Shown in pieces: positions 33,658-47,592 of a DNA stretch of 49,128 nt (position 1 is its first letter; each line of letters begins with the position of its first letter). A program made the translations under genes and the position numbers. This DNA is from Thermobacillus xylanilyticus (GTDB lineage Bacteria; Bacillota; Bacilli; Paenibacillales; Paenibacillaceae): NCBI RefSeq assembly GCF_907165215.1, contig NZ_CAJRAY010000022.1, positions 1-49,128 of the forward strand, read 5' to 3'. A model generated the notes under the pieces. The model saw only the letters and a program-made list of their open reading frames with translations, ran no database searches and was not told the origin of the DNA.

Positions 33658-34284
33658 ATGCCGAAAGTAGCAGTATACAATGTGAGCGGGGCGCAGGTAG
33701 GCGAGATCGAGCTGTCCGATGCGGTATTCGGAATCGAGCCGCACGTGCATGCGCTGCACAGCGCGATCGTGCTGCAAGAAGCCGCCGAGCGCCGCGGTAC
33801 GCATAAAACGAAAGGGCGTTCGGAAGTGAGCGGCGGCGGCCGCAAGCCCTGGAGACAGAAAGGAACGGGGCGCGCCCGTCAAGGCAGCATCCGGGCTCCG
33901 CAATGGAAAGGCGGCGGCACCGTGTTCGGACCGGTACCGCGCACGTACGGATTCAAGCTGCCGAAGAAAGTCCGCCGGCTGGCGATCCGCTCGGCGCTGT
34001 CCGCGAAAGTGGGCGCGAGCGAACTGATCGTGCTGGATGAGCTGAAACTCGCTCAGCCGAAGACGAAGGATTTCGCCGGCATCCTGAACAATCTGAAAGT
34101 CGACCGCAAGGCGCTTGTTGTGACGGCGGAATACGACGACAACGTGGCGCTTTCCGCACGGAACATTCCGGGTGTGAAATTCATTGCGGCTGACGGCATC
34201 AATGTGCGTGACGTCATGGTCCACGACAAGCTCATCATGACGAAGGACGCGGCACTGAAAGTACAGGAGGTGCTGGCGCAATGA
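33658..34284 (+). CDS. rplD: 50S ribosomal protein L4
   Basis: 208-residue protein lining the exit tunnel. The extended loop [20 protein letters not shown] is intact, with no macrolide-resistance-type change visible. AAAGGAGG precedes the ATG. Its stop overlaps the rplW ATG by four bases. Confidence 0.97.
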   Translation: MPKVAVYNVSGAQVGEIELSDAVFGIEPHVHALHSAIVLQEAAERRGTHKTKGRSEVSGGGRKPWRQKGTGRARQGSIRAPQWKGGGTVFGPVPRTYGFKLPKKVRRLAIRSALSAKVGASELIVLDELKLAQPKTKDFAGILNNLKVDRKALVVTAEYDDNVALSARNIPGVKFIAADGINVRDVMVHDKLIMTKDAALKVQEVLAQ

Positions 34285-34574
34285 AGGACCCGCGCGACAT
34301 CATCAAACGTCCGGTCATCACCGAAGAGTCGAGCGAACTGATGGCGAACAAACGCTATGTGTTCGAAGTGGATCTGAAGGCGACGAAGACGGAAATCAAG
34401 TCCGCCGTCGAACAGATCTTCAAGGTCAAGGTCGTGAAAGTGAACACGATGCGCGTTCCGGCCAAGCCGAAGCGCTACGGCCGTTATGAGGGCTACACGA
34501 GCGAATGGAAGAAAGCGATCGTGCAGCTCAGCCCGGACAGCAAGGAACTCGAGTTCTTCGAGGCGTCCGTCTGA
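34281..34574 (+). CDS. rplW: 50S ribosomal protein L23
   Basis: 97-residue tunnel-exit protein that docks trigger factor and SRP. It begins [18 protein letters not shown], and KAKRYG-like [13 protein letters not shown] is present. It overlaps rplD, with AGGAGGTG within the rplD end as binding site. Confidence 0.96.
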   Translation: MKDPRDIIKRPVITEESSELMANKRYVFEVDLKATKTEIKSAVEQIFKVKVVKVNTMRVPAKPKRYGRYEGYTSEWKKAIVQLSPDSKELEFFEASV

Positions 34575-34601
34575 TTCTGTTGAGACAAGGAGGGGATATT
34601 C

Positions 34602-35432
<831 letters not shown>

Positions 35433-35539
35433 TCGAATTGCCCGCCGCGCAGATCGCGAGGTCACGCGCGGAGCTGCATGAAGCGCCCGCGCGGATCCGG
35501 CGGGCTTTGGTCTCGATTTAAGCGAAGGGAGGAACACCG

Positions 35540-35821
35540 ATGGGTCGCAGCCTGAAGAAGGGACCGTTCGTCGACGATCACCTGATGAAGAAAGTCGAAG
35601 AACTGAACGCAAACAACAAGAAAGCCGTCATCAAGACCTGGTCCCGCCGTTCCACGATTTTCCCGCAATTTATCGGCCATACGTTCGCCGTCTACGACGG
35701 ACGCAAGCATGTGCCGGTTTATGTAACGGAAGACATGGTGGGTCACAAGCTCGGCGAATTCGCGCCGACGCGCACGTTCAAGGGCCACACCGACGACGAC
35801 AAGAAGACGGGCAGAAGATAA
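35540..35821 (+). CDS. rpsS: 30S ribosomal protein S19
   Basis: 93-residue 30S head protein. It begins [14 protein letters not shown] and contains [19 protein letters not shown], both diagnostic. It is preceded by 107 bp without a gene and an AAGGGAGG site. Confidence 0.97.
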   Translation: MGRSLKKGPFVDDHLMKKVEELNANNKKAVIKTWSRRSTIFPQFIGHTFAVYDGRKHVPVYVTEDMVGHKLGEFAPTRTFKGHTDDDKKTGRR

Positions 35822-35903
35822 TTCGGCGCCTGCCGGTTTTGAACTTGCGGTTTCAAGCGGTTCATGCCGGAACAGGCCTATGTCATGAGAGGAGGTTTCT
35901 TCC

Positions 35904-36239
35904 ATGCCAGAAGCGAAGGCACACGCGAACTATGTGCGCATCGCGCCGCGCAAGGCACAGCTCGTCGTGGACCTGATCCGCGGCAAGAGCGTGGGCGAAG
36001 CGATCGCGATTCTGCGCCATACGCCGAAGGCGGCTTCCCCGATCGTGGAAAAGCTGCTCAACTCGGCAATCGCGAATGCAGAACATAACTACCAGATGAA
36101 CGTAGAACGGCTCTACATTTCCCAGGCATACGTGAACCAGGGGCCGACGTTGAAACGGTACCGTCCCCGCGCCCAGGGCCGCGCATTCCCGATCAAGAAA
36201 CGTACGAGCCACATTACGCTGGTGGTATCTGAAAAATAA
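35904..36239 (+). CDS. rplV: 50S ribosomal protein L22
   Basis: 111-residue tunnel protein. [17 protein letters not shown] and the loop region around [15 protein letters not shown] are conserved, and no deletion is seen in the erythromycin-related loop. GAGGAGGT precedes the ATG. Confidence 0.97.
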   Translation: MPEAKAHANYVRIAPRKAQLVVDLIRGKSVGEAIAILRHTPKAASPIVEKLLNSAIANAEHNYQMNVERLYISQAYVNQGPTLKRYRPRAQGRAFPIKKRTSHITLVVSEK

Positions 36240-36251
36240 GGAGGGACACGT

Positions 36252-36917
36252 GTGGGTCAAAAGGTCAATCCGGTCGGTCTCCGCATCGGAATCATCCGGG
36301 ATTGGGAATCCAAATGGTACGCCGGCAAAGACTTCGGCGACCTTCTGCTTGAAGACGTCAAAATCCGTGATTTCCTGAAGAAGAAACTGAAAGACGCCGC
36401 GGTCTCCCGCATCGAGATCGAACGGGCGGCGAACCGCGTCAACGTGACGATCCACACCGCGAAGCCGGGCATGGTCATCGGCAAAGGCGGTTCGGAAGTC
36501 GAGAATCTTCGCGCAGAACTGACGAAGCTCACGAAGGGCAAGAAAGTCCACATCAATATTCTGGAGATCAAACAAGCGGATCTGGACGCGACGCTCGTCG
36601 CGGAATCGATCGCTCAGCAGCTTGAACGCCGCATCTCGTTCCGCCGCGCCCTGAAACAGGCGATCCAGCGGACGATGCGCGCCGGCGCGAAGGGCATCAA
36701 GGCCAGCGTCAGCGGCCGTCTCGGCGGTGCGGAAATCGCCCGTACGGAAGGGTACACCGAAGGCACGGTGCCGCTGCACACGCTGCGCGCGGACATCGAC
36801 TACGGTACGGCGGAAGCCCATACGACTTACGGCCGCATCGGCGTGAAAGTATGGATCTACCGCGGTGAGGTGCTCCCGGCGAGAAAGAAAGCTGCCGTCC
36901 AGGAAGGAGGCAACTGA
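36252..36917 (+). CDS. rpsC: 30S ribosomal protein S3
   Basis: 221-residue protein at the mRNA entry channel. [17 protein letters not shown] opens it, and the KH motif [12 protein letters not shown] is present. A GTG start lies 12 bp after rplV with AAGGAGGG over the rplV stop. Confidence 0.97.
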   Translation: MGQKVNPVGLRIGIIRDWESKWYAGKDFGDLLLEDVKIRDFLKKKLKDAAVSRIEIERAANRVNVTIHTAKPGMVIGKGGSEVENLRAELTKLTKGKKVHINILEIKQADLDATLVAESIAQQLERRISFRRALKQAIQRTMRAGAKGIKASVSGRLGGAEIARTEGYTEGTVPLHTLRADIDYGTAEAHTTYGRIGVKVWIYRGEVLPARKKAAVQEGGN

Positions 36918-36920
36918 CCC

Positions 36921-37355
36921 ATGTTGATACCGAAGCGCGTCAAACACCGCAAGGTTCAACGCGGTAAAATGAAAGGCCGCGCCAAAGGCGGCACGGAAGT
37001 AGCATTCGGCGAATACGGTCTGCAGGCGCTCGAGCCGGCATGGATCACGAACCGGCAGATCGAGGCGGCGCGGATTGCAATGACCCGTTACATCAAGCGG
37101 GGCGGCAAGGTGTGGATCAAGATTTTCCCGTCCAAGCCGATCACGCAGAAGCCGCTGGAAGTCCGGATGGGTTCCGGTAAAGGTAACGTCGAGAAGTGGG
37201 TAGCAGTCGTCAAACCGGGCAAGATCATGTTCGAACTTGCGGGCGTATCCGAAGAAGTCGCGCGTGAAGCGATGCGTCTGGCGTCCCACAAGCTTCCGGT
37301 GAAGACGAAGTTCGTGAAACGAGAAGAAGCGGGTGGTGAAGCAAATGAAAGCTAA
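36921..37355 (+). CDS. rplP: 50S ribosomal protein L16
   Basis: 144-residue protein close to the A-site tRNA. It begins [15 protein letters not shown], and [18 protein letters not shown] is conserved. It starts 3 bp after rpsC and overlaps rpmC. Confidence 0.97.
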   Translation: MLIPKRVKHRKVQRGKMKGRAKGGTEVAFGEYGLQALEPAWITNRQIEAARIAMTRYIKRGGKVWIKIFPSKPITQKPLEVRMGSGKGNVEKWVAVVKPGKIMFELAGVSEEVAREAMRLASHKLPVKTKFVKREEAGGEANES

Positions 37356-37554
37356 TGACTTCCGCAACCTGACGACGGCCGAAATTGAACAGAAGATTTC
37401 CGGCTACAAGGAAGAGCTTTTCAACCTTCGCTTCCAATTGGCTACCGGCCAGCTGGAGAACCCGACGCGCATCCGCGACGTGCGCAAGGCGATTGCGCGT
37501 GCGAAGACCGTCATCCGCGAACGCGAACTGGGCATCAGCAAAAGCGGAAGCTGA
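37345..37554 (+). CDS. rpmC: 50S ribosomal protein L29
   Basis: 69-residue helical protein at the tunnel exit. [23 protein letters not shown] is typical. The ATG at 37345 is preferred over GTG 37333, because GGTGG lies upstream and homologues start MKAND-like. It overlaps the rplP end by 11 bp. Confidence 0.95.
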   Translation: MKANDFRNLTTAEIEQKISGYKEELFNLRFQLATGQLENPTRIRDVRKAIARAKTVIRERELGISKSGS

Positions 37555-37600
37555 ATTCATCCGCAACAACCGGACCTCTTGACGAGGAAGGAGGAAAACC

Positions 37601-37864
37601 ATGAGCGAACGCAAACCCCGCAAAGTGGAGATCGGACGGGTCGTCAGCGACAAAATGGACAAGACGATCGTCGTGGCGGTCGAGACGTACAAGAAGCACA
37701 AGCTGTACCACAAGCGGATCAAGTACACGAAGAAATACAAAGCGCACGATGAGAACAACGAGGCAAAGATCGGCGATATCGTGAAGATCATGGAGACGCG
37801 CCCGCTGTCGAAAGACAAACGGTTCCGTCTGGTCGAAATCGTCGAAAAAGCCGTTGTGCTGTAA
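37601..37864 (+). CDS. rpsQ: 30S ribosomal protein S17
   Basis: 87-residue 16S rRNA-binding OB-fold protein. [16 protein letters not shown] and [21 protein letters not shown] are diagnostic. AAGGAGG precedes the ATG. Confidence 0.97.
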   Translation: MSERKPRKVEIGRVVSDKMDKTIVVAVETYKKHKLYHKRIKYTKKYKAHDENNEAKIGDIVKIMETRPLSKDKRFRLVEIVEKAVVL

Positions 37865-37905
37865 GTTAATGTTCGGTTTCATTTTCCCGAAAGGAGGACG
37901 CTAGC

Positions 37906-38274
37906 ATGATTCAACCGTTCACTCGCCTGGCAGTTGCCGACAACTCCGGCGCGAAGGAACTGATGTGCATTCGCGTTCTGGGCGGCACGGGACGCCGCAC
38001 GGGCCGCATCGGCGATCTGATCGTATGTTCCGTCAAGTCCGCAACACCCGGGGGCGTTGTCAAGAAGGGCGATGTCGTGAAAGCCGTTATCGTCCGCACG
38101 AAACGCCCTGTGCGCCGCAAAGACGGTTCCTATATTTCGTTCGACGAGAACGCCGCCGTCATCGTGCGGGAAGACAAGAGCCCGCGCGGCACGCGGATCT
38201 TCGGGCCTGTCGCACGTGAACTCCGCGACAAGGATTTCATGAAGATCATCTCGCTGGCGCCGGAAGTCATCTGA
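37906..38274 (+). CDS. rplN: 50S ribosomal protein L14
   Basis: 122-residue protein at the subunit interface. It begins [19 protein letters not shown], and [25 protein letters not shown] is conserved. AAAGGAGG lies upstream. It opens the spc part of the cluster. Confidence 0.97.
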   Translation: MIQPFTRLAVADNSGAKELMCIRVLGGTGRRTGRIGDLIVCSVKSATPGGVVKKGDVVKAVIVRTKRPVRRKDGSYISFDENAAVIVREDKSPRGTRIFGPVARELRDKDFMKIISLAPEVI

Positions 38275-38358
38275 TCGGACAGCACACAAGAGCGGGAACG
38301 GACCGCTCTTCAAGAAAGCACGACAAGCCAATCCTGCAGTCGAAGTGAGGTGTAACGA

Positions 38359-38712
38359 ATGCCCAGGCTGAAGAAAGTTCTCGAGTCGCACAACAACAAG
38401 CTGCACGTGAAGAAGGATGACACGGTCATCGTCATCACGGGCAAGGACAAGGGCAAAAAAGGCCGCGTCATCGCAGCTTTCCCGCGCGAGAACCGGGTGC
38501 TGGTCGAAGGCGTGAACATGGTGAAGAAGCATACGCGTCCTTCGCAGCAAAATCCGCAAGGCGGCATTATCGAACAAGAAGCGCCGATTCACGTATCGAA
38601 CGTGATGCATGTCGACCCGAAGACCGGCAAGCCGACGCGCATCGGCTACAAGGTGCTGGAGAACGGCAAGAAAGTCCGGGTCGCGAAGCGTTCCGGAGAA
38701 GTCATCGACTAA
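38359..38712 (+). CDS. rplX: 50S ribosomal protein L24
   Basis: 117-residue assembly-initiating protein with an N-terminal KOW motif ([21 protein letters not shown]). It starts 84 bp after rplN with a GTGAGGTG-type site. Confidence 0.97.
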   Translation: MPRLKKVLESHNNKLHVKKDDTVIVITGKDKGKKGRVIAAFPRENRVLVEGVNMVKKHTRPSQQNPQGGIIEQEAPIHVSNVMHVDPKTGKPTRIGYKVLENGKKVRVAKRSGEVID

Positions 38713-38743
38713 TCCGCGAGACGAAAGGAGGTCCGTGTGAAGA

Positions 38744-39286
38744 ATGGCAGTACGACTGAAGGATAAATTCCTGAACGAGATCACGCCTGCTTTGATGCAG
38801 AAGTTCAACTATACAACGGTCATGCAAGTACCGAAGGTCGAGAAGGTCGTCATCAACATGGGCGTCGGCGAAGCGGTCGGCAACCCGAAAGTGCTCGATG
38901 CGGCCGTTGAAGACCTGCGGCTGATTTCCGGCCAGAAACCGGTCGTCACCCGGGCGAAGAAATCGATCGCGGGATTCAAGCTCCGCGAGGGCATGCCGAT
39001 CGGCGTGAAGGTGACGCTGCGCGGCGACCGGATGTATTACTTCCTCGACAAACTGTTCAATGTCGCGCTTCCGCGGGTTCGCGACTTCCGCGGCGTCTCG
39101 ACGAAGGCGTTCGACGGACGCGGCAACTACACGCTCGGCTTGAGAGAGCAGCTGATCTTCCCGGAAATCGAGTACGACAAGATCGACAAGGTGCGCGGTA
39201 TGGACGTCGTCATCGTTACGACGGCCAAGACGGACGAAGAAGCTCGTGAGCTGCTGGCCCAGCTGGGCATGCCGTTCGCGAAGTAA
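38744..39286 (+). CDS. rplE: 50S ribosomal protein L5
   Basis: 180-residue 5S rRNA-binding protein. [18 protein letters not shown] and [19 protein letters not shown] are conserved. It starts 31 bp after rplX with AAAGGAGG upstream. Confidence 0.97.
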   Translation: MAVRLKDKFLNEITPALMQKFNYTTVMQVPKVEKVVINMGVGEAVGNPKVLDAAVEDLRLISGQKPVVTRAKKSIAGFKLREGMPIGVKVTLRGDRMYYFLDKLFNVALPRVRDFRGVSTKAFDGRGNYTLGLREQLIFPEIEYDKIDKVRGMDVVIVTTAKTDEEARELLAQLGMPFAK

Positions 39287-39311
39287 TCCGAAGGCAGGAG
39301 GTGCGAACCCT

Positions 39312-39497
39312 ATGGCGAAGACGTCAATGAAAGTGAAGCAGCAGCGCAAGCCGAAGTTTAAAGTGCGGGCTTACACGCGCTGCGAACGCTGCGGCCGTCC
39401 GCATTCCGTCTTCCGGAAATTCAAGATTTGCCGGATCTGTTTCCGTGAACTGGCCTACAAGGGACAGATTCCGGGCGTGAAAAAAGCGAGCTGGTAA
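39312..39497 (+). CDS. rpsZ: 30S ribosomal protein S14, zinc-binding (type Z)
   Basis: 61-residue short S14 with four cysteines in two CxxC pairs (CERC and CRIC), the zinc-binding C+ form. AGGAGGTG precedes the ATG at 39312; the longer in-frame reading from 39246 overlaps rplE and is not coding. Also called rpsN. Confidence 0.96.
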   Translation: MAKTSMKVKQQRKPKFKVRAYTRCERCGRPHSVFRKFKICRICFRELAYKGQIPGVKKASW

Positions 39498-39530
39498 TTC
39501 ACCCGGCACGGGAAGGAGGTTCTCGAACCA

Positions 39531-39929
39531 ATGGTTATGTCCGATCCGATTGCAGATATGCTGACGCGTATCCGCAACGCGAACACCGTACGTCACGAAA
39601 CCGTGGAAATGCCGGCTTCGAAGATCAAACGGCAGATCGCCGAGATCTTGAAGAATGAAGGCTTCATCCGCGATGCCGAATATATCGAGGACAACAAGCA
39701 GGGGATCATCCGCATCTTCCTGAAGTACGGACCGAACAACGAACGCGTCATCACCGGGCTGAAGCGCATCAGCAAGCCGGGTCTGCGCGTTTACACGAAA
39801 GCGAACGAAGTTCCGCGCGTGCTCGGCGGTCTGGGCATCGCGATTCTCTCGACGTCCAAGGGCGTCATGACCGACAAGCAGGCCCGCCAACTGAAAACGG
39901 GCGGCGAAGTCATCTGCTACGTGTGGTAA
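39531..39929 (+). CDS. rpsH: 30S ribosomal protein S8
   Basis: 132-residue 16S rRNA-binding protein and, in some bacteria, spc-operon repressor. [15 protein letters not shown] and [14 protein letters not shown] are diagnostic. ATG 39531 fits the GGAAGGAGG spacing better than ATG 39537. Confidence 0.97.
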   Translation: MVMSDPIADMLTRIRNANTVRHETVEMPASKIKRQIAEILKNEGFIRDAEYIEDNKQGIIRIFLKYGPNNERVITGLKRISKPGLRVYTKANEVPRVLGGLGIAILSTSKGVMTDKQARQLKTGGEVICYVW

Positions 39930-39957
39930 GACCGCTATAACGATTGGAGGTGTCGAC

Positions 39958-40500
39958 ATGTCTCGTATCGGCCGCAAACCGATCGCCATTCCGAGCGGCG
40001 TGGACGTCACGCTGAACGGCAATGTCATTACCGTGAAAGGTCCGAAGGGAACGCTGACGCGCGAACTGCACAAAGACATGAAAGTCGTTGTCGATGGCGG
40101 CGCCGTATCGGTCGAGCGTCCTTCTGACGATAAATTGCACCGCTCCCTGCACGGCACGACGCGGAGCGTCATCGCCAACATGGTCAGCGGCGTAACCGAA
40201 GGCTTCAGCAAGAGCCTGGAACTGGTCGGTGTCGGTTACCGCGTGAACAAGCAAGGCGACAAGATCGTCCTGAACGTCGGTTACTCGCACCCGGTGGAGA
40301 TCGTGCCGGACAAGGGCATCGAATTCGAAGTGCCCTCGCAGACGAAGATTGTCGTGAAAGGCATCGACAAGGAACTCGTCGGCGCAACGGCCGCGAAGAT
40401 CCGCGCCGTACGCGAGCCGGAACCGTACAAGGGCAAAGGCATCAAATACGAAGACGAACGGATTCTCCGCAAGGAAGGCAAGGCCGGCAAGAAGAAATGA
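39958..40500 (+). CDS. rplF: 50S ribosomal protein L6
   Basis: 180-residue protein near the sarcin-ricin loop. [14 protein letters not shown] starts it, and [12 protein letters not shown] near the end is conserved. TGGAGGTG precedes the ATG. Confidence 0.97.
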   Translation: MSRIGRKPIAIPSGVDVTLNGNVITVKGPKGTLTRELHKDMKVVVDGGAVSVERPSDDKLHRSLHGTTRSVIANMVSGVTEGFSKSLELVGVGYRVNKQGDKIVLNVGYSHPVEIVPDKGIEFEVPSQTKIVVKGIDKELVGATAAKIRAVREPEPYKGKGIKYEDERILRKEGKAGKKK

Positions 40501-40584
40501 TCGGCCGAGCCGCTGAAGGACGGTACATCGGGCAAGCGTCCGCGGCGGCACGCCGCATAAGCCCGGGAAGGAGTGAAACCTGGC

Positions 40585-40953
40585 ATGATCACGAAGATCG
40601 ACAAGAACAAAGCCCGCCTGAAACGGCATCTGCGGGTTCGCAAGAAAATCAACGGCACGGCGGAACGGCCGCGTCTGTCGGTATTCCGCTCCTCGAAGCA
40701 TATCTACGCGCAGCTCATTGACGACGAGAAGGGGATCACCCTCGCGTCCGCATCGACGCTCGACAAGGAACTGCGGGACAAGATCGGCAACGGCGGCAGC
40801 GTCGAAGCCGCACGTCAAGTCGGCGAACTGATCGCACGGCGCGCGAAAGAGAAAGGCGTGGCCAAAGTCGTGTTCGACCGCGGCGGATACCTGTATCACG
40901 GCCGCATCCAGGCGCTGGCCGACGCTGCGCGCGAAGGCGGGCTCGAATTCTGA
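40585..40953 (+). CDS. rplR: 50S ribosomal protein L18
   Basis: 122-residue 5S rRNA-binding protein. [18 protein letters not shown] and [14 protein letters not shown] are conserved. ATG 40585 is chosen because GGAAGGAGTG ends about 9 nt before it; the in-frame GTG 40573 lies inside that site. Confidence 0.96.
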   Translation: MITKIDKNKARLKRHLRVRKKINGTAERPRLSVFRSSKHIYAQLIDDEKGITLASASTLDKELRDKIGNGGSVEAARQVGELIARRAKEKGVAKVVFDRGGYLYHGRIQALADAAREGGLEF

Positions 40954-40981
40954 TCCATCTCTCGATAAGGAGGTATATGAC

Positions 40982-41479
40982 TTGCGTGTAGATCCGAATA
41001 CGTTAGAATTGACCGAGAAGGTCGTGCACATCAACCGCGTATCGAAGGTCGTCAAGGGCGGCCGCCGCTTCAGCTTCAGCGCGCTCGTCGTCGTCGGCGA
41101 CGGCAAAGGCTGGGTCGGCGCGGGGATCGGCAAGGCGTCCGAAGTGCCGGATGCGATCCGCAAAGGCATCGAAGACGCGAAGAAGAACCTGATTCATGTG
41201 CCGATCGTCGGCACGACGATTCCGCATCAGGTCATCGGCCATTTCGGCGCAGGCAAAGTGCTGCTGAAGCCGGCATCCGAAGGTACGGGCGTCATTGCCG
41301 GCGGTCCGGTCCGTGCGGTGCTCGAGCTGGCCGGCATCGGCGATATCCTGACGAAATCGCTCGGTTCTTCCAACTCCACCAACATGGTCAACGCGACGAT
41401 CGAAGGGTTGTCTCGCCTGAAGCGGGCGGAAGATGTGGCGCGCCTCCGCGGCAAAACCGTCGAAGAGCTTCTGGGTTAA
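40982..41479 (+). CDS. rpsE: 30S ribosomal protein S5
   Basis: 165-residue decoding-fidelity protein. [19 protein letters not shown] (spectinomycin-related loop) and [13 protein letters not shown] are intact. A TTG start with AAGGAGGT 6 nt upstream is used; no better in-frame ATG exists. Confidence 0.95.
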   Translation: MRVDPNTLELTEKVVHINRVSKVVKGGRRFSFSALVVVGDGKGWVGAGIGKASEVPDAIRKGIEDAKKNLIHVPIVGTTIPHQVIGHFGAGKVLLKPASEGTGVIAGGPVRAVLELAGIGDILTKSLGSSNSTNMVNATIEGLSRLKRAEDVARLRGKTVEELLG

Positions 41480-41492
41480 GGAGGGGTAATCG

Positions 41493-41678
41493 ATGGCGAA
41501 ACTGCAAATCACCCTCGTTCGCAGCCTGATCGGCCGCAACGAGAAGCAGCGCGCGACCGTGGCGGCCCTGGGTCTCCGCAAGCTTCATCAGACGGTCGTG
41601 AAGGAAGACAATCCGGCCATCCGCGGCATGGTGAACCATGTCAAGCACCTGGTCAAAGTCGAAGAAGTACAAGGCTGA
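41493..41678 (+). CDS. rpmD: 50S ribosomal protein L30
   Basis: 61-residue protein with the typical [19 protein letters not shown] and GLRKLHQTV motifs. It lies 13 bp after rpsE with AAGGAGGGG upstream. Confidence 0.96.
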   Translation: MAKLQITLVRSLIGRNEKQRATVAALGLRKLHQTVVKEDNPAIRGMVNHVKHLVKVEEVQG

Positions 41679-41736
41679 ACAAGCCGGGACATAAGCCGAG
41701 TGCGGCTGCACATTTTGCAAGGAGGTGCAACGAACG

Positions 41737-42177
41737 ATGAAACTGCACGAGCTCAAGCCGGCAGAAGGTTCCCGCAAGGCACCGAAGCGTGTGGGTCGCG
41801 GGATTGCCAGCGGCAACGGCAAGACGGCAGGCCGCGGCCACAAAGGTCAGAACGCACGTTCCGGCGGCGGTGTGCGCCCGGGCTTTGAGGGCGGTCAAAA
41901 CCCGCTGTACCGTCGTCTGCCGAAGCGCGGTTTCAACAATCGTTTCCGCAAGGAATACGCGATTGTCAACATTGAGGAACTGAACCGCTTCGAGGCTGGA
42001 ACCGAAGTTACGCCCGAACTGCTCATGTCGCAAGGGATCGTGAAAAATCCTCTGGCGGGCATCAAGATTCTCGGCAACGGCGAGATCAAGGTCGGCCTCA
42101 CCGTGAAAGCGAACAAGTTCTCTCAATCTGCGGTAGAGAAAATTCAGGCTGCCGGCGGTAAAACCGAGGTGATCTAA
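41737..42177 (+). CDS. rplO: 50S ribosomal protein L15
   Basis: 146-residue late-assembly protein. [13 protein letters not shown] and the basic Gly-rich [19 protein letters not shown] segment are diagnostic. ATG 41737 is chosen over GTG 41725, which overlaps the AAGGAGGTG binding site. Its TAA overlaps the secY ATG by one base. Confidence 0.96.
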   Translation: MKLHELKPAEGSRKAPKRVGRGIASGNGKTAGRGHKGQNARSGGGVRPGFEGGQNPLYRRLPKRGFNNRFRKEYAIVNIEELNRFEAGTEVTPELLMSQGIVKNPLAGIKILGNGEIKVGLTVKANKFSQSAVEKIQAAGGKTEVI

Positions 42178-43469
42178 TGTTCAGGACCCTGTCCAACATC
42201 TGGAAAGTGGAAGATCTTCGCAAACGGATCTTGTTCACGCTGATGATCCTGATCGTCTACCGGATCGGCTCGTTCATTCCGGTACCGAACATCGATCAAG
42301 AAACGCTGATCGAGGCTACCAAAGGCGGCAGCGATATTTTCGGGCTCTTGAACACGTTCTCCGGCGGCGCGCTCTTCCAGTTCTCGATCTTCGCGCTCGG
42401 GATCATGCCATACATCACGGCATCGATCATCGTGCAGCTGCTCAGCATGGATGTCATCCCGAAATTCGCCGAATGGGCGAAAGAAGGCGAGAACGGGAAG
42501 CGCAAGCTGGCGCAGATCACCCGTTACGGCACGGTCATCCTGGGTCTGATCCAGGCGTTTGCGACGTCGATCGGTTTCCAGAATCAGTACGGGATGGTCA
42601 TTGATCCGAGCTTTACGACTTATCTGGTGATCGCGATCGTCCTGACAGCCGGCACGGCCTTCCTGATGTGGCTCGGTGAGCAGATTACGGAGAAAGGCAT
42701 CGGCAACGGGATTTCGATCATCATCTTCGCGGGCATCATCGCGGGAATCCCTGGCGCGATCCGGACGATCTACGCTTCCGAGTTCGTGGAGAACGATCAG
42801 CTGTTCCTGAGCATCGTCAAGGTGCTGATCCTGCTGGCCGTGGTTGTGGCGGTCGTTGTCTTGGTCATCTTCGTGCAGCAAGGCGTCCGGAAGATCCCGG
42901 TCCAATACGCGAAGCGGATCGTCGGCCGCAAGATGTACGGCGGCCAGTCGACGCACATCCCGCTCAAGGTGAACAGCGCCGGCGTCATCCCGGTCATCTT
43001 CGCGATCTCGCTGCTGATGTTCCCGGTCACGATTGCCACGTTCTGGCGGGGCAAGCAATGGGCAGAGTGGGTCATCGCCAATCTGTACTATGACCAGCCG
43101 CTCGGCATGGTGCTGTACGTGATCCTGATCATCGGCTTTACGTTCTTCTACACGTTCGTGCAGATCAACCCGATCCAGATGGCGGATCAGATGAAGAAGA
43201 ACGGCGGCTATATTCCGGGCATCCGTCCGGGCAAACCGACGTCGAGCTATATCACCCGTGTCATTACGCGGATCACGCTCTTCGGCGCGATCTTCCTGGC
43301 GCTCATATCGATCTTGCCGGTATTCTTCGGCGCCATTTCGGGTCTGCCCCGTTCGGTGCAGCTCGGCGGCACGTCGCTTCTCATCGTCGTCGGCGTCGCG
43401 CTCGACACGATGAAGCAGATCGAAGGCCAGCTGATCAAGCGCCATTACAAAGGGTTCATCAACAAGTGA
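42177..43469 (+). CDS. secY: Protein translocase subunit SecY
   Basis: Channel-forming subunit of the Sec translocon, 430 residues with ten predicted membrane helices. It begins with the cytoplasmic FRTLSNIWKVEDLRKRILFT. Conserved plug and loop regions include GGALFQFSIFALGIMPYITASI and VQINPIQMADQMKKNGGYIPGIRPG. It is translationally coupled to rplO and works with SecE (12012-12221). Adk and map follow. Confidence 0.97.
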   Translation: MFRTLSNIWKVEDLRKRILFTLMILIVYRIGSFIPVPNIDQETLIEATKGGSDIFGLLNTFSGGALFQFSIFALGIMPYITASIIVQLLSMDVIPKFAEWAKEGENGKRKLAQITRYGTVILGLIQAFATSIGFQNQYGMVIDPSFTTYLVIAIVLTAGTAFLMWLGEQITEKGIGNGISIIIFAGIIAGIPGAIRTIYASEFVENDQLFLSIVKVLILLAVVVAVVVLVIFVQQGVRKIPVQYAKRIVGRKMYGGQSTHIPLKVNSAGVIPVIFAISLLMFPVTIATFWRGKQWAEWVIANLYYDQPLGMVLYVILIIGFTFFYTFVQINPIQMADQMKKNGGYIPGIRPGKPTSSYITRVITRITLFGAIFLALISILPVFFGAISGLPRSVQLGGTSLLIVVGVALDTMKQIEGQLIKRHYKGFINK

Positions 43470-43523
43470 TCGGCACGGGTCAGGCATCCGGACCACCAAC
43501 GGGTCCGGGCCTATTCTGCTTAA

Positions 43524-44941
<1,418 letters not shown>

Positions 44942-44975
44942 CGCGGCGGCCGGCTGTAGAAGGATGGTGACGGCC

Positions 44976-45257
44976 ATGCGACCGGAACCTGAAATCGGAA
45001 GGTTGGTCCGCATCCTGCGCGGCAAAGACCGGGGCGGCCATGCGGTGATCGTCGGAATCGTAGACGAGCGGTTCGTACTCATCGCCGATGGCAACGGCCG
45101 CAAATTCGAACGTCCGAAGAAGAAGAATGTCCTGCACCTGGAATTTCAACCCGCTGTCAGCAGCGAAGTTGCGGAGAGCATCAAGCTGACGGGCCGGGTG
45201 ACGAACGCCAAACTCCGTTATGCGATTCAGAAGTATCTTGAGCGGAAAGGAGAATGA
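44976..45257 (+). CDS. KOW-domain RNA-binding protein (L14e-like)
   Basis: A protein of about 93 residues with an N-terminal KOW-type motif ([24 protein letters not shown]). A basic segment [13 protein letters not shown] follows. A homologue of unknown precise role sits at this position between map and infA in Bacillus. ATG 44976 is preferred over ATG 44964 because of spacing from the upstream site. Its stop overlaps the infA binding region. Confidence 0.85.
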   Translation: MRPEPEIGRLVRILRGKDRGGHAVIVGIVDERFVLIADGNGRKFERPKKKNVLHLEFQPAVSSEVAESIKLTGRVTNAKLRYAIQKYLERKGE

Positions 45258-45259
45258 CT

Positions 45260-45632
<373 letters not shown>

Positions 45633-45653
45633 CGAAGGAGGGATAGACGAACC

Positions 45654-46019
45654 ATGGCACGCATAGCTGGTGTAGACCTGCCGCGGGACAAACGCGTCGT
45701 GATCGGCCTGACGTACATTTACGGCATCGGCAAGTCGACGGCCCAGAAGATTCTGGCTCAGAACGGGATCGACGAGAACACCCGCGTGCGCGATCTGACG
45801 GAAGACGAAGTGAACCGTCTGCGCGACACGATCGACAAGCTGAAAGTGGAAGGCGACCTCCGCCGCGAAGTCTCGCTGAACATCAAACGGTTGATTGAGA
45901 TCGGCTGCTACCGGGGCATTCGTCACCGCCGCGGTCTTCCCGTCCGGGGTCAACGGACGAAGACGAACGCGCGGACGCGCAAAGGTCCTCGCCGTACGGT
46001 AGCGAACAAGAAGAAGTAA
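45654..46019 (+). CDS. rpsM: 30S ribosomal protein S13
   Basis: 121-residue 30S head protein. [24 protein letters not shown] and [19 protein letters not shown] are diagnostic. GGAGGG precedes the ATG. Confidence 0.97.
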   Translation: MARIAGVDLPRDKRVVIGLTYIYGIGKSTAQKILAQNGIDENTRVRDLTEDEVNRLRDTIDKLKVEGDLRREVSLNIKRLIEIGCYRGIRHRRGLPVRGQRTKTNARTRKGPRRTVANKKK

Positions 46020-46037
46020 TGAGGGGGGATAACTGAA

Positions 46038-46439
46038 ATGGCCAGAGCAGCAGCGAAGAAGACGGTGCGCACGAAACGCCGCGATCGCAAGAATATCGAA
46101 TCCGGCGTTGCGCATATCCGTTCCACGTTCAACAATACGATCGTCACGATCACGGACCCGCACGGCAACGCCATCTCCTGGGCAAGCGCCGGCAACCTCG
46201 GCTTCAAAGGTTCCCGGAAAAGCACGCCGTATGCGGCGCAGATGGCAGCCGAAGCGGCAGCGAAAGCCGCAATGGAACACGGCATGAAGTCTGTTGAAGT
46301 CATGGTCAAAGGTCCGGGCGCGGGCCGCGAAGCGGCGATTCGTTCCTTGCAAGCCGCAGGACTCGAAGTGAATCTGATCAAGGACGTCACGCCGGTTCCG
46401 CACAACGGCTGCCGCCCGCCGAAACGTCGTCGCGTATAG
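46038..46439 (+). CDS. rpsK: 30S ribosomal protein S11
   Basis: 133-residue platform protein. [19 protein letters not shown] and [18 protein letters not shown] are conserved. It starts 18 bp after rpsM. Confidence 0.97.
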   Translation: MARAAAKKTVRTKRRDRKNIESGVAHIRSTFNNTIVTITDPHGNAISWASAGNLGFKGSRKSTPYAAQMAAEAAAKAAMEHGMKSVEVMVKGPGAGREAAIRSLQAAGLEVNLIKDVTPVPHNGCRPPKRRRV

Positions 46440-46497
46440 TGCTCAAACGCCTGTGGTATCAAAGATTTGCAACTTGTGAATAATGGTTGTGATGGAT

Positions 46498-46506
46498 TGG
46501 TATACT
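46498..46506 (+). promoter_or_regulatory. Possible extended -10 promoter of rpoA
   Basis: TGGTATACT fits an extended -10 element in the 160-bp rpsK-rpoA gap. No good -35 box is seen, so the promoter, if real, depends on the extended element. Confidence 0.4.
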
Positions 46507-46599
46507 ACATGGTTTTGAGCCGGTCCGCGAGCGGTGCCGACCGGCCGGCGGCCGGTCTGAAGGGTACGGCACGGAGCGACGTTGAAGGAGGGTTAAACC

Positions 46600-47544
46600 G
46601 TGATTGAGATCGAAAAGCCGAAAATCGAAACCGTAGAGCTGAGCGAAGACGGCACGTACGGAGCCTTCGTTGTCGAACCGCTGGAGCGCGGTTACGGAAC
46701 GACGCTCGGGAATTCACTTCGCCGCATTCTGCTCTCGTCTCTGCCTGGGGCGGCTGTCACGTCGGTACAGATCGACGGCGTGCTTCACGAGTTCTCGACG
46801 ATTCCGGGCGTATATGAGGATGTCACCGAAATCATCCTGAACCTGAAGAAGCTGTCGCTCAAAATTCATTCCGACGAGGAGAAAGTGCTGGAGATCGACG
46901 CGGAAGGCGAAGGTACGGTTACGGCCGGCGACATTCGCGCGGACAGCGATGTCGAGATTCTCAACCCTGATCTTCACATTGCAACGCTGGCATCCGGCGC
47001 TCGGCTTCACATGCGCATATTCGCCAACCGCGGCCGCGGCTACGTTCCGGCTGACCGCAACAAACGGGAAGATCAGCCGATCGGCGTTCTGCCGGTTGAC
47101 TCGATCTACACGCCGATCACCCGCGTCAACTACACGGTGGAGAATACGCGCGTCGGCCAAGTGACGAACTATGACAAGTTGACCCTCGAAGTATGGACCG
47201 ACGGCAGCATCCGACCCGAAGAGGCGGTCAGCCTCGGCGCGAAAATTTTGAACTCGCATCTTGAACTGTTCGTCGGCTTGACCGACGAGGCGAAAGATGC
47301 CGAGATCATGGTCGAGAAGGAAGAGGACAAGAAGGAGAAAGTGCTCGAGATGACGATCGAGGAGCTCGATCTTTCTGTCCGTTCCTACAACTGCCTGAAA
47401 CGGGCTGGCATCAACACGGTTCAAGAGCTGATCACGAAGACCGAAGAAGACATGATGAAGGTCCGCAACCTCGGCCGCAAGTCGCTCGAGGAAGTGCAGG
47501 AGAAGCTCGCGGAACTCGGACTCAGCCTCCGGCAGGAAGACTGA
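46600..47544 (+). CDS. rpoA: DNA-directed RNA polymerase subunit alpha
   Basis: 314 residues. The N-terminal dimerisation domain contains [23 protein letters not shown]. The C-terminal domain has [19 protein letters not shown] and the [11 protein letters not shown] helix-hairpin region that touches DNA and regulators. A GTG start with GAAGGAGGG upstream is used. Confidence 0.97.
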   Translation: MIEIEKPKIETVELSEDGTYGAFVVEPLERGYGTTLGNSLRRILLSSLPGAAVTSVQIDGVLHEFSTIPGVYEDVTEIILNLKKLSLKIHSDEEKVLEIDAEGEGTVTAGDIRADSDVEILNPDLHIATLASGARLHMRIFANRGRGYVPADRNKREDQPIGVLPVDSIYTPITRVNYTVENTRVGQVTNYDKLTLEVWTDGSIRPEEAVSLGAKILNSHLELFVGLTDEAKDAEIMVEKEEDKKEKVLEMTIEELDLSVRSYNCLKRAGINTVQELITKTEEDMMKVRNLGRKSLEEVQEKLAELGLSLRQED

Positions 47545-47592
47545 CGACACATCCAGAGCGGCAGCATACGCACCAAAGGAGGGGAAAAGACG